Notes under the pieces: generated by a model
Database searches by the model: none
Told to the model about the DNA's origin: nothing
Seen by the model: only the letters and a program-made list of their open reading frames with translations
Translations under genes and position numbers: made by a program
Shown here: piece after piece, positions 25,101 to 32,624 of the stretch
Layout: each line of letters opens with the position of its first letter
Position numbering within the stretch: the stretch's first letter is position 1
Assembly (NCBI GenBank): GCA_002424365.1
Contig: DIRQ01000059.1
Coordinates: 17,378-51,287, forward strand
From: Syntrophomonas sp. UBA5432
GTDB taxonomy: Bacteria; Bacillota; Syntrophomonadia; Syntrophomonadales; Syntrophomonadaceae
DNA length: 33,910 nucleotides
Reading direction: 5' to 3'

Positions 25101-25629
25101 CCTTGATGGCTTCAGCCCCTATACCTGCCGAAAAGGATTCGCCGTACCTTTCACGAGCTTCCCGATATTCTCTTTCATTGAGTAATTGTTTTTTTAATAA
25201 CGGAGTATCACCAGGGTTAATTACTATATAATTAACGAAATAAATTACTTTTTCTAATACTTTAGGGGACATATCCAGCAGTAATCCCATCCGGCTAGGT
25301 ATTCCTTTAAGATACCAGATATGGCAGACAGGCGCAGCTAGTTCAATATGACCCATTCTTTCTCTTCTTACCTTGGAGGTAGTTACTTCTACTCCACAGC
25401 GGTCACATACTATTCCTTTGTGCCGAACTCGTTTGTATTTACCACAATGGCATTCCCAGTCCTTAACTGGTCCAAAAATCTTTTCACAAAACAGTCCTTC
25501 TTTTTCCGGTCTCAGAGTACGATAATTTATGGTTTCCGGTTTCTTAACCTCGCCACTGCTCCAAGAACGGATTTGTTCCGGTGAAGCCAGGGCAATTTTT
25601 ATTCTTTCGAAATTATTTACATCTAACAA
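22114..25629 (-). CDS. rpoC: DNA-directed RNA polymerase subunit beta'
   Basis: Largest catalytic subunit of RNA polymerase, 1171 residues. The N-terminal zinc ribbon has Cys60, Cys62, Cys75 and Cys78; the catalytic NADFDGDQM (447-455) supplies the three magnesium-binding aspartates. The second cysteine cluster (TCKTKHGVCKKCYGRN) and the trigger loop/bridge helix region with FHTGGVAGEDITRGLPRVEE follow. TTG start, eight bases after GGGAG; no ATG fits. It follows rpoB by 100 bases. Compact domain content without large lineage insertions is typical of Firmicutes. Confidence 0.98.
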   Translation of the reverse strand: MLDVNNFERIKIALASPEQIRSWSSGEVKKPETINYRTLRPEKEGLFCEKIFGPVKDWECHCGKYKRVRHKGIVCDRCGVEVTTSKVRRERMGHIELAAPVCHIWYLKGIPSRMGLLLDMSPKVLEKVIYFVNYIVINPGDTPLLKKQLLNEREYREARERYGESFSAGIGAEAIKVLLQEVELEKMSADLKEEIATTTGQRKGRAIKRLEVEESFRLSGNHPEWMILDVLPVIPPELRPMVQLDGGRFATSDLNDLYRRVINRNNRLKRLLDLGAPDIIVRNEKRMLQEAVDALVDNGRRGRPVTGPGNRPLKSLSDMLKGKQGRFRQNLLGKRVDYSGRSVIVVGPNLQMHQCGLPKEMALELFKPFVMKKLVDQAIASNIKSAKKMVERGREEVWDILDDVIKEHPVLLNRAPTLHRLGIQAFEPVLVEGRALQLHPLVCTAYNADFDGDQMAVHVPLSAEAQTEARLLMLASNNILNPKDGKPVVTPTQDMVIGLYYLTYMSEKDLRKRKVRVFRDADEAHTAYEMGVIKLHEKVRVKMQIPQIPSKDLLKKGCEQEFKAELIDTSVGRLIFNDIIPQRLGFFNEVIDKKKLGELVYECYRLEGNARTAEMLDGLKRLGYHYSTRAGISVGVTDFETPAAKVELLSEADKAVDAIQQDYLVGLITDNERHAQVVEIWNQVTEDVTEALKESLSEDNPVYMMAISGARGNFQQIRQLAGMRGLMADPSGKIIDLPIKANFREGLTVLEYFISTHGARKGLADTALRTADSGYLTRRLVDVSQDVIVREDDCESVEGIWLEKIMEGSQLIEPLHQRIIGRVSVDTILHPETGEVLVEENDMIDDNVGLEIEKAGIERVKIRTVLTCKTKHGVCKKCYGRNLATGYEVEIGEAVGTLAAQSIGEPGTQLTMRTFHTGGVAGEDITRGLPRVEELFEVRKPKGQAVVAEVSGIARFGENKGRREVEVLGENDEVLGAYPVHYGSRLRISEGDYVEIGDALTEGPLNPHDILKTKGLQEVQRYLLQEVQKVYRSQGVDISDKHIEIMIRQMLKKVRIEDSGDTSMLPGSFADISAFEEENQWVMQHEGLPAVCSPMLLGITKASLNTDSFLSAASFQETTKVLTEAAIKGKVDYLIGLKENVIIGKLIPAGTGYPQYRKTDIYVNEEQTAEE

Positions 25630-25729
25630 ACAAGTCTCTCCCTTCCAGATGATTAGTGCCGCTTATCCGGCAGTCGATATATCCAAAGGAAACTACGTCC
25701 TGTCGCCGACTATTCAATAAGCCCTGACA

Positions 25730-28700
25730 TTATTCATCCTCCATGAGACTGTTAAAGTCATCATCCTGGTCTTCTTCTTTTATATCAAGGTTGTCATCTC
25801 CCCCATCAATACTGTCCGGCCCACCTACCATGGTTTCGGGTATTTCCACCCCTAGTTCCCGCGCTTTTTCCTTTTCATTTAGCTCGTAGTCAACGTCTCT
25901 TATCTGAATTTCCTGGTCATTACCGGAGAGTAATCTTACGTCCAGAGCCAAACTCTGAAGTTCCTTAATTAGTACCTTAAAGCCCTCAGGAACTCCGGGT
26001 TCAGGAATATTGTCACCCTTTACAATAGACTCATAGGTTTTCAGCCGACCCACAACATCGTCGGATTTGACCGTTAATATTTCCTGCAGGGTGTAAGCCG
26101 CCCCATAAGCTTCTAAAGCCCAAACTTCCATCTCTCCAAATCTCTGGCCACCAAACTGGGCTTTCCCACCCAGGGGTTGCTGGGTTACCAACGAGTACGG
26201 CCCAATGGAGCGGGCATGAATTTTGTCATCAACCAGATGGGCCAGTTTAAGCATGTAAACATAGCCAACCGTTATATCATGGTCAAAAGGTTCGCCGGTA
26301 CGACCGTCATATAACTTTGCCTTGCCACTTTCTGGCAGTTTGGCCTCGCGTAACTTGGCAAATATATCTTCCTCATTTGCACCATCAAAAACTGGGGTAG
26401 CAATGTTCATACCTAGATTTTTAGCCGCCCATCCCAAGTGACATTCCAGGATTTGTCCTATATTCATACGAGATGGAACTCCCAAGGGATTTAAAACAAT
26501 TTCCACCGGGGTACCATCCTCGAGGAAAGGCATATCCTCCTCTGGTAAAATACGAGAGATAACGCCTTTATTACCATGACGCCCGGCCATCTTGTCACCT
26601 TCAGAGATTTTTCTCTTTTGAGCTATATATACTCGAACTAGCTGGTTTACGCCAGGGGAAAGTTCATCACCCTTCTCCCGGGTAAAGCGCTTTACTGCTA
26701 CTATTTTACCGGCTTCACCATGAGGGACCCGCAGGGAAGAGTCTCTCACTTCACGAGCCTTTTCACCGAAAATAGCTCGGAGTAATCTTTCCTCCGGGGT
26801 TAGTTCAGTTTCACCTTTAGGGGTAACTTTGCCTACTAAAATATCATCAGGGCGCACGTCAGCCCCTACTCTAATAACACCCTGCTCGTCCAAGTTCTTC
26901 AACATATCTTCAGAAACGTTGGGTATATCCCGGGTAATTTCTTCCGGACCTAATTTGGTATCGCGAGCTTCGCTCTCATATTCTTCTATATGAATGGATG
27001 TAAATACGTCATCCTTTACCAGCTTTTCCGAAATTAGTATGGCGTCTTCGTAGTTATAGCCTTCCCAAGGCATGAAAGCTACAAGGACATTACGCCCCAG
27101 AGCCAGTTCACCTTGACAGGTGCTGGGACCATCAGCAATAACATCCCCAGTTTCGACCCTGTCTCCCACTTCTACAATAGGCCGCTGGTTATAGCAGGTA
27201 CCCTGGTTGGAACGAATAAATTTTAGCAGGGTATAGGTATCGGTGCCGCCATCATCATTGGCGATAATAATATTATCAGCACTAACGCATTTTACCGTTC
27301 CAGGTTTTTTGCATACTACCACTGCGCCGGAATCCTTAGCCGACTTATACTCCAAACCAGTACCTATAATAGGTGCTTCCGTTTTTATCAGGGGTACCGC
27401 CTGCCGCTGCATGTTGGCACCCATAAGAGCACGGTTAGCGTCATCGTTTTCCAGAAAAGGAATAAGCGATGTAGCTACACTAAACACCTGTTTAGGGGAA
27501 ACGTCCATATAATCTACTTTGTTAACCGGAATTTCCAGAATTTCTTCAAAGTACCTGGCTTCAACCCTATCCTCTTTAAAATAGCCGTTTTCATCCAAAG
27601 GGGCGTTGGCCTGGGCTACCATAAATTCGTCTTCTTCGTCGGCAGAAAGGTAATGAATTTCGTTTAAAACTCTTCCCGACTCTTTATCTACCTTACGATA
27701 AGGAGTTTCAATGAAACCGAAGTCGTTTACTCGGCCAAAAGTAGCCAGAGAGCCTATTAGCCCAATATTAGGACCCTCAGGAGTCTCTATGGGACAGATT
27801 CTGCCATAATGGGAATGATGAACGTCACGAACCTGGAAACCAGCCCTCTCTCGGGTCAATCCACCTGGTCCCAGGGCGCTCAGGCGCCTTTTATGGGTTA
27901 GCTCCGCCAGGGGATTAGTCTGGTCCATGAACTGAGATAACTGGGAACTACCGAAAAATTCCTTAACTGCTGCAGTTATGGGTCTTATGTTTATTAGAAC
28001 CTGGGGCGTTAAGGTCTCAACGTCATGAATACTCATCCGCTCCCGTACCACTCGCTCCATGCGTACCAAGCCAGTACGGAATTGATTTTGTAGGAGTTCA
28101 CCAATGGAACGCAACCTTCTGTTACCCAGGTGGTCAATAACGTCAGTTTTTCCTTCACCCTTAATAAGTTTAAGCAGATAGCCTATGGTGGTTATAATGT
28201 CTTCGTGAGTAAGGTGCCTGTTATCCATAGGGATATCAAGCCCCAGTTTTTTGTTAATTTTGTAACGTCCTACTACGGCCAAATCATAACGTCGGGGATC
28301 AAAGAAGAGGTTGTTAAGAAGCTGTTCGGCAGCATCTTCAGTTGCCATTTCCCCTGGTCTTAACCGTCGGTAAAACTCAATTAAGGCTTCTTTTTTGTTG
28401 TTACTGCTATCTTTCTCCAGGGTTTTCTCAATGCTTTCATCATCACCGTACAGTTCCTGAATGGCTTCGCTAGTTTCGTAGCCCAGAGAACGTAAAAGAA
28501 CGGTTACTGGGATTTTTCTGGTTTTATCGATACGTGTATAAACAACCCCGGCGCTATCCATTTCCAATTCGAACCATGCGCCCCGGTTAGGAATAATAGT
28601 CGCTCCGTATAAGTTTCTACCGGAAACATCGACCCGTTCATTAAAATAAACTCCTGGGGATTTAACCAATTGGCTAACTACAACTCTTTCTGCACCATTG

Positions 28701-29074
28701 ATGATAAAGGTTCCTTTTTCAGTCATTAAAGGGAGATCCCCCATATATACTTCTGATTCTTTAATTTCTCCGGTCTCCTTATCGGTCAACCTGACCTTGA
28801 GTTTCATGGGAGCCTGGTAGCTAACATCACGCTCCTTGCATTCATGCACCTGGTACTTGGGTTCACCCAGACCATAGTCGAGAAAATCAAGCTCCAGGTT
28901 ACCGGTAAAGTCAGAAATAGGGAAAACTTCATGCAAAGCCTCTCTAAGACCATGTTGCAAGAACCAATCATAAGAACTAAGTTGCACTTGAATGAGATTA
29001 GGTAATCCGATGGGCTGTTCAATCCGGGAGTAACTTAACCTTTTTACTTTACCATATTCTTCTACTTGAGGCAT
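25730..29074 (-). CDS. rpoB: DNA-directed RNA polymerase subunit beta
   Basis: Beta subunit, 1114 residues from ATG 29074, chosen because GGGGTG lies eight bases upstream and the protein then begins MPQVEEYGKVKRLSYSRIEQ as in relatives. An in-frame ATG 27 codons upstream (29155) has no Shine-Dalgarno. The rifampicin pocket (GSSQLSQFMDQTNPLAELTH, then KRRLSALGPGGL) is wild type. The catalytic-face motif DKMAGRHGNKGVIS and the C-terminal GQRFGEMEVWALEAYGAAYT are intact. The C-terminal tail is acidic (aspartate-rich). First gene of a two-gene rpoBC operon with its own promoter at 29205-29233. Confidence 0.98.
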   Translation of the reverse strand: MPQVEEYGKVKRLSYSRIEQPIGLPNLIQVQLSSYDWFLQHGLREALHEVFPISDFTGNLELDFLDYGLGEPKYQVHECKERDVSYQAPMKLKVRLTDKETGEIKESEVYMGDLPLMTEKGTFIINGAERVVVSQLVKSPGVYFNERVDVSGRNLYGATIIPNRGAWFELEMDSAGVVYTRIDKTRKIPVTVLLRSLGYETSEAIQELYGDDESIEKTLEKDSSNNKKEALIEFYRRLRPGEMATEDAAEQLLNNLFFDPRRYDLAVVGRYKINKKLGLDIPMDNRHLTHEDIITTIGYLLKLIKGEGKTDVIDHLGNRRLRSIGELLQNQFRTGLVRMERVVRERMSIHDVETLTPQVLINIRPITAAVKEFFGSSQLSQFMDQTNPLAELTHKRRLSALGPGGLTRERAGFQVRDVHHSHYGRICPIETPEGPNIGLIGSLATFGRVNDFGFIETPYRKVDKESGRVLNEIHYLSADEEDEFMVAQANAPLDENGYFKEDRVEARYFEEILEIPVNKVDYMDVSPKQVFSVATSLIPFLENDDANRALMGANMQRQAVPLIKTEAPIIGTGLEYKSAKDSGAVVVCKKPGTVKCVSADNIIIANDDGGTDTYTLLKFIRSNQGTCYNQRPIVEVGDRVETGDVIADGPSTCQGELALGRNVLVAFMPWEGYNYEDAILISEKLVKDDVFTSIHIEEYESEARDTKLGPEEITRDIPNVSEDMLKNLDEQGVIRVGADVRPDDILVGKVTPKGETELTPEERLLRAIFGEKAREVRDSSLRVPHGEAGKIVAVKRFTREKGDELSPGVNQLVRVYIAQKRKISEGDKMAGRHGNKGVISRILPEEDMPFLEDGTPVEIVLNPLGVPSRMNIGQILECHLGWAAKNLGMNIATPVFDGANEEDIFAKLREAKLPESGKAKLYDGRTGEPFDHDITVGYVYMLKLAHLVDDKIHARSIGPYSLVTQQPLGGKAQFGGQRFGEMEVWALEAYGAAYTLQEILTVKSDDVVGRLKTYESIVKGDNIPEPGVPEGFKVLIKELQSLALDVRLLSGNDQEIQIRDVDYELNEKEKARELGVEIPETMVGGPDSIDGGDDNLDIKEEDQDDDFNSLMEDE

Positions 29075-29204
29075 TAATAATTCACCCCTTTTTATATTTC
29101 CCAAAAGAGTGAAAAGCAAGGTATAAACCTCGCTCTCATAAGTAAAGCCTGACATTGGAACGTCCAGGAATTTAATTGCACATTAGTATAAATGGCAATT
29201 ATTA

Positions 29205-29233
29205 ATGTTAGCATATACATTAATTCCAGTCAA
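29205..29233 (-). promoter_or_regulatory. Promoter for rpoB-rpoC
   Basis: Minus strand TTGACT (29228-29233), a 17-base spacer, then TAACAT (29205-29210) with TG one base upstream of the -10. The predicted untranslated leader of about 125 bases contains a 7-bp hairpin at 29115-29134 and carries no other gene. The promoter begins right after the stop of the membrane-protein gene. Confidence 0.75.
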
Positions 29234-29250
29234 GCATATAGTTGGGCTTT

Positions 29251-29922
29251 TTATTTTTCTTCTTCCTTATTTTCATTTTCACCCTGAAAAAATTCCAGAG
29301 TCGCCCGTTCTAAGGAATATTCCTCGGTAATCAACCGGTGTACCCGCCTGATACGATTCAAATATATGATGAAGATAATAATAAAGCAAAAGACGAAAAA
29401 GGAAATACCCAGGAATATTCCATCAAAAATAGCTGCATCTAGTTTTACGGGCGATGACTGCAAGTTATCTATATTCCAAACAGCAATGGAATTTTGACTT
29501 ACTTCTGCATTACTATTGCGAACGGCTCCAGGAACCTCAATGCTTAAATGAGCATCGGGCAGACCAATAAATTGTTCAAAAAGGCTTCCAGGAGTTGCTT
29601 CTTGTTTTACAGTTAGGCTAGCAAACTTGATTAGTAAGTAATCTTTCTGTACTACTGTAATAGGTAAGCTATCACTAAGCTGACCGTAAGCCCGCCAATC
29701 CTTAACATGGCGTGAAAGGATAACTTGATTTCCCGAACGAGAACTTTCCCATTCCTGGTCGTTTATAACAACATTGAGATTAGTGATAATTACTTTTTCA
29801 TCCAGGCTACCATTGTTGTTCCATTTAATAGTCCAGGATGCTTCATCACTTGCTTGCAAAGAAGAACAGGTGATTAAAAGCAAACCTAAAACGAGAATGA
29901 CAACTGGAAAATGTTTCTTCAT
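29251..29922 (-). CDS. Unrecognised exported single-pass membrane protein
   Basis: I do not recognise this family. Of three ATGs (29931, 29928, 29922) I prefer 29922, about 10 bases after GGGAGGG; 29928 is also possible. That gives 223 residues: a signal peptide at 1-24 (MKKH, hydrophobic core, then SLQA before SDEA), a beta-rich hydrophilic region of about 140 residues outside the cell, a transmembrane helix at 167-188, and a 35-residue cytoplasmic tail (NRIRRVHR, then Glu-rich EYSLERATLEFFQGENENKEEE). The ITC at 17-19 is a poor lipobox. A terminator upstream, its own extended -10 promoter and a separate rpoB promoter downstream make it a one-gene unit. In Bacillus this slot holds a methyltransferase gene (ybxB). 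Confidence 0.8.
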   Translation of the reverse strand: MKKHFPVVILVLGLLLITCSSLQASDEASWTIKWNNNGSLDEKVIITNLNVVINDQEWESSRSGNQVILSRHVKDWRAYGQLSDSLPITVVQKDYLLIKFASLTVKQEATPGSLFEQFIGLPDAHLSIEVPGAVRNSNAEVSQNSIAVWNIDNLQSSPVKLDAAIFDGIFLGISFFVFCFIIIFIIYLNRIRRVHRLITEEYSLERATLEFFQGENENKEEEK

Positions 29923-29966
29923 ATACATCATTCCCTCCCTGTAAGAAATTAAACACCTGATTGTAG

Positions 29967-29993
29967 ATTATAACAGAAAGACATTTATTTCAA
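29967..29993 (-). promoter_or_regulatory. Extended -10 promoter of the unknown membrane protein
   Basis: Minus strand shows a perfect TATAAT (29967-29972) preceded by TG at the extended -10 spacing. A TTGAAA at 29988-29993 is only 15 bases away, short for a -35. It follows the rplL terminator, so the membrane-protein gene appears to be transcribed independently. Confidence 0.65.
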
Positions 29994-30023
29994 TAAGAAA
30001 TATTTCGTGGAAATAATAGTTGA

Positions 30024-30063
30024 AATTAAAACAGGCAGATACCTTATGGTAACTGCCTGTTTT
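30024..30063 (-). terminator. Terminator after rplL
   Basis: Perfect 11-bp inverted repeat AAAACAGGCAG/CTGCCTGTTTT (30053-30063 and 30028-30038), with an inner TACC/GGTA stem, starting 15 bases after the rplL stop. The U tract falls in the 3' arm. It separates rplJ-rplL from the downstream membrane-protein gene and from rpoBC. Confidence 0.85.
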
Positions 30064-30077
30064 AGGTTTAAACTTAA

Positions 30078-30458
30078 TTATTTTATTTCTACGCCGGCTC
30101 CTGCTTCTTCGAGCTTGGCTTTGATTTCGTTGGCCTCTTCCTTGGAGACTTTTTCCTTAACCGGGTTGGGAGCTTCATCAACCAGAGCCTTGGCTTCTTT
30201 CAGTCCCAGACTGGTCAATTCTCTAACCACCTTGATAACGTTTATCTTCTTTTCACCAGCAGAGGTAAGTATTACATCAAATTCAAACTGTTCTTCTGCA
30301 GCTTCGGCAGGTGCACCACCTGCTGCTGGTGCTGCTGCTACTGCTACCGGAGCGGCCGCACTAACACCAAATTCTTCTTCAAAGGCTTTAACTAACTCCG
30401 ACAATTCAAGGACTGTCATCCCTTTAACTATTTCAATAACTTCCTGTACTTTACTCAC
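30078..30458 (-). CDS. rplL: 50S ribosomal protein L7/L12
   Basis: Stalk protein (126 residues) that recruits and activates translational GTPases. The N-terminal dimerisation/L10-binding helices span 1-32, an Ala/Pro/Gly hinge spans about 33-56, and the C-terminal factor-binding domain runs to 126 with EKKINVIKVVRELTSLGLKE and AKALVDEAPNPVKE. GTG start with GGAGG eight bases upstream. Followed by a strong terminator at 30024-30063. The gap to rplJ is 126 bases and holds a repeat tract. Confidence 0.98.
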   Translation of the reverse strand: MSKVQEVIEIVKGMTVLELSELVKAFEEEFGVSAAAPVAVAAAPAAGGAPAEAAEEQFEFDVILTSAGEKKINVIKVVRELTSLGLKEAKALVDEAPNPVKEKVSKEEANEIKAKLEEAGAGVEIK

Positions 30459-30472
30459 TAAAATAACCTCCT

Positions 30473-30490
30473 TAAGCGTTTACCCGCTTA
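30473..30490 (-). other. Hairpin adjoining the rplL Shine-Dalgarno
   Basis: Minus strand TAAGCG/CGCTTA, a 6-bp stem with a 6-base loop, ends in the AA of the rplL AAGGAGG. It could modulate access to the ribosome-binding site of rplL, which must be made in several copies per L10. Function is inference. Confidence 0.4.
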
Positions 30491-30520
30491 TTTAATTTTT
30501 TAATTTTAACTCTCTTATCC

Positions 30521-30582
30521 GTCTTCTAGCTTCCGTCATCGACTTCCAATTTCCGCCTTCTGACATCCGACCTCCGACTTCG
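30521..30582 (-). repeat. Degenerate heptad repeat tract between rplJ and rplL
   Basis: Starting three bases beyond the rplJ stop, the + strand reads as nine successive units near GACTTCC: gtcttct, agcttcc, gtcatc (one base short), gacttcc, aatttcc, gccttct, gacatcc, gacctcc, gacttcg. On the mRNA the consensus is GGAAGTC, purine-rich and resembling repeated Shine-Dalgarno cores. Not part of any coding sequence. Confidence 0.75.
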
Positions 30583-30584
30583 TT

Positions 30585-31109
30585 CTAGCTGGCCTCTTTT
30601 TGCTGGCGAACCTGGTCGATAACACGTACCAGACCAGTAAGGTTGGCATTAAGGACATATACCAAGCTGGTAATAGGAGCCTGCATAGTACCTGCAAGCT
30701 GACCCAGTAATACTTCTCGAGGCGGCAGATCAGCTAAAGCCTTGATTTTCTCGGGCTCCAGTACCTTACCTTCCAGTATTCCTACCTTAACTTCCAGCTT
30801 TTTATACTGTTTGATAAAATCATAAATCGTTTTTGCCGGGGCAACTGGATCTTCGCTGCTGAAAAGTACAGCGTTAGGGCCAAAAATACTTGGGATAATC
30901 TCTTCATGGTTAGTATTCTTGAGGGCAAACTCAATCATGGTGTTTTTAAGTACCTTAAATTCAACCCCGGGGACTCTGAGTTTTTCTCTCAGACTGGTCA
31001 TCTCTTGAACATTAAGGCCTCTATAATCTGTAAAAACTACCAGAGTCGCATCTTCTATCTTTTGCTGTATTTCCTGGACTACTTTCTGCTTCTTTTCGAT
31101 ATTGGGCAT
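30585..31109 (-). CDS. rplJ: 50S ribosomal protein L10
   Basis: L10 (174 residues) is the base of the stalk; it binds 23S rRNA with its N-terminal domain and L7/L12 dimers with its C-terminal helix. ATG at 31109 is nine bases after GGGGGTG; a GTG four codons upstream lies too close to it. Motifs: VVFTDYRGLNVQEMTSLREK, VLKNTMIEFAL, and the C-terminal helix ending VRVIDQVRQQKEAS. Preceded by an L10 leader with attenuator, so the L10-L7/L12 complex is expected to control rplJ-rplL expression. Confidence 0.97.
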   Translation of the reverse strand: MPNIEKKQKVVQEIQQKIEDATLVVFTDYRGLNVQEMTSLREKLRVPGVEFKVLKNTMIEFALKNTNHEEIIPSIFGPNAVLFSSEDPVAPAKTIYDFIKQYKKLEVKVGILEGKVLEPEKIKALADLPPREVLLGQLAGTMQAPITSLVYVLNANLTGLVRVIDQVRQQKEAS

Positions 31110-31278
31110 GTAATTTCTCACCCCCTTTAATATAATTTGATGCTACTACAAAAACCTCTATTCGAGTGAATACGTGTTCAAACATAGTAGTTTTGAATTA
31201 AGAATTACCGTTGAAATACTCGTATTTCTCTTTATTTTAAACCTAAAATATTGCATTTGGCGTCATGTTTTACAAACT

Positions 31279-31308
31279 AAAAAACCTCTGCAGACACGAT
31301 TGCAGAGG
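31279..31308 (-). terminator. Attenuator hairpin in the L10 leader
   Basis: Perfect 8-bp stem CCTCTGCA/TGCAGAGG (31301-31308 with 31285-31292) with an 8-base loop, followed on the minus strand by six T residues (31279-31284). A textbook intrinsic terminator 170 bases before the rplJ start, so it must be bypassed for rplJ-rplL expression. Confidence 0.88.
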
Positions 31309-31398
31309 CTTCATAACTGTTTAAAGCAGTTAATATCATTAAAACCTCGGCAGGCGAATATCTGGTTCTTTAAGGCTATGCCACCAGCTGTCTACAGT
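31279..31398 (-). ncRNA. L10 ribosomal-protein leader (rplJ-rplL autoregulation)
   Basis: On the minus strand, the transcript upstream of rplJ contains the hallmark L10-leader segments: ACAGCTGGTGGCATAGCC, TTAAAGAACCAG and CGCCTGCCGAGG. A terminator hairpin follows. In other bacteria L10-L7/L12 binds this kink-turn-type fold and reduces expression. The GAGG of the upstream stem can pair with CCTC of the terminator stem, giving an antiterminator alternative. This leader fills nearly all of the 312-base gap between rplA and rplJ; nothing else is evident in the last 150 bases before rplJ. Confidence 0.88.
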
Positions 31399-31421
31399 TA
31401 AATATTCTTTTTTAATACTGG

Positions 31422-32126
31422 TTATTTTTTATTTACCGCCATTAGTACCAGTGGATTAATCTTAATACCAGGTCCCATGGTGGAGCAAATGGTTACTGAA
31501 CGCATATATTGGCCTTTGGCAGCCGCAGGACGGGCTTTAATTAAGGCTTCTGCAAAAGTATTCAGGTTATCCATAAGCTTCTCTACTTCAAATGATACTC
31601 TACCAATGGGAGCATGGATTATTGCGGTTTTATCTATCCGGTATTCTATTCTACCAGCTTTAAGTTCATTTATGGTACGCTCAATATCAAAGGTTACCGT
31701 ACCCGCTTTGGGGTTGGGCATTAGGCCGCGAGGGCCAAGTATCTTACCTAATTTACCAACTACTGACATCATATCAGGAGTAGCTACGGCTACATCAAAG
31801 TCAAACCAACCACCCTGAATTTTCTCAGCCAATTCTTCTGCACCCACATAATCGGCTCCAGCATTTTCGGCTTCTTTCTGTTTATCTCCCTTGGCAAACA
31901 CCAGTACTTTACGGGTTTTTCCAGTTCCATGAGGCAGACTGACAGTTCCTCTTACCTGCTGATCAGCATGGCGAGGGTCAACCCCTAGCTTAACATGAAC
32001 TTCTACCGTTTCATCAAAACGAGTACTGGACATTTCTTTTACCAATTGTATGGCCTCAGCCGGGTCATATAAATGATGACGGTCAAATTTTTTTAACGCT
32101 TCCTGATATGCTTTGCTTCTCTTCAT
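31422..32126 (-). CDS. rplA: 50S ribosomal protein L1
   Basis: L1 (234 residues) forms the mobile L1 stalk that handles E-site tRNA. MKRSKAYQEALKKFDRHHLY at the start, VKLGVDPRHADQQVRGTVSL, the LGKILGPRGLMPNPKAGTVT signature and the C-terminal GPGIKINPLVLMAVNKK are diagnostic. ATG start with GGGAGG upstream. Follows rplK by 60 bases. The L10 leader begins within about 30 bases of its stop. Confidence 0.98.
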   Translation of the reverse strand: MKRSKAYQEALKKFDRHHLYDPAEAIQLVKEMSSTRFDETVEVHVKLGVDPRHADQQVRGTVSLPHGTGKTRKVLVFAKGDKQKEAENAGADYVGAEELAEKIQGGWFDFDVAVATPDMMSVVGKLGKILGPRGLMPNPKAGTVTFDIERTINELKAGRIEYRIDKTAIIHAPIGRVSFEVEKLMDNLNTFAEALIKARPAAAKGQYMRSVTICSTMGPGIKINPLVLMAVNKK

Positions 32127-32186
32127 AATTATTAACCTCCCTGTGGTTTATCGGATTTTTTATCCTCCCACTTTATTAGTGCTAAA

Positions 32187-32612
32187 CTAATCGGTAACTT
32201 CTAACCCCATACTACGAGCCGTACCTTCAATCATTCTAACAGCTGCGTCTATATCAGCCGCATTCAGGTCATCCTTCTTAATTTCCGCAATTTCTACCAG
32301 CTTAGCTCTGCTAACTTTGCCTACTTTATTCTTGTTAGGTTCACCTGAACCTTTAGCTACGCTGGCTGCTTTTTTTAACAGATCTGAAGCCGGAGGAGAT
32401 TTAAGTACAAAGGTAAACGACCGGTCTTCGTAAATACTTATCTCTACTGGAACAATGGAGCCTGCCTGGCTAGCGGTCTTAGCATTATACTCTTTACAAA
32501 ATCCCATTATATTTACACTGTACTGACCCAGGGCAGGTCCTACTGGTGGTGCTGGTGTAGCTTTGCCTGCAGCTATTTGCAATGATACTTTACCTATTAC
32601 TCTTTTGGCCAT
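32187..32612 (-). CDS. rplK: 50S ribosomal protein L11
   Basis: L11 (141 residues) binds the GTPase-associated centre of 23S rRNA and is needed for RelA activation and thiostrepton action. Proline-rich N-terminal domain with AAGKATPAPPVGPALGQYSV, linker PPASDLLKKAA, and RNA-binding C-terminal domain ending MIEGTARSMGLEVTD. ATG start with AAGGAGGTG upstream. It follows nusG by 12 bases, the standard nusG-rplK-rplA order. Confidence 0.98.
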   Translation of the reverse strand: MAKRVIGKVSLQIAAGKATPAPPVGPALGQYSVNIMGFCKEYNAKTASQAGSIVPVEISIYEDRSFTFVLKSPPASDLLKKAASVAKGSGEPNKNKVGKVSRAKLVEIAEIKKDDLNAADIDAAVRMIEGTARSMGLEVTD

Positions 32613-32624
32613 ATTTACACCTCC

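Noticed and set aside
29074..29155. Possible 27-residue N-terminal extension of RpoB from ATG 29155.
   Set aside because: No Shine-Dalgarno precedes this ATG, and GGGGTG is ideally placed for ATG 29074, where the family N terminus begins. The extension also covers a leader hairpin.
30007..30495. A 162-codon + strand frame opposite rplL.
   Set aside because: Its Ala/Ser-rich composition is the mirror of the rplL hinge, and it runs through the terminator; no ribosome-binding site.
30521..30582. The heptad tract as a CRISPR array.
   Set aside because: Units are 7 bases, contiguous and degenerate, with no spacers and no cas genes nearby.
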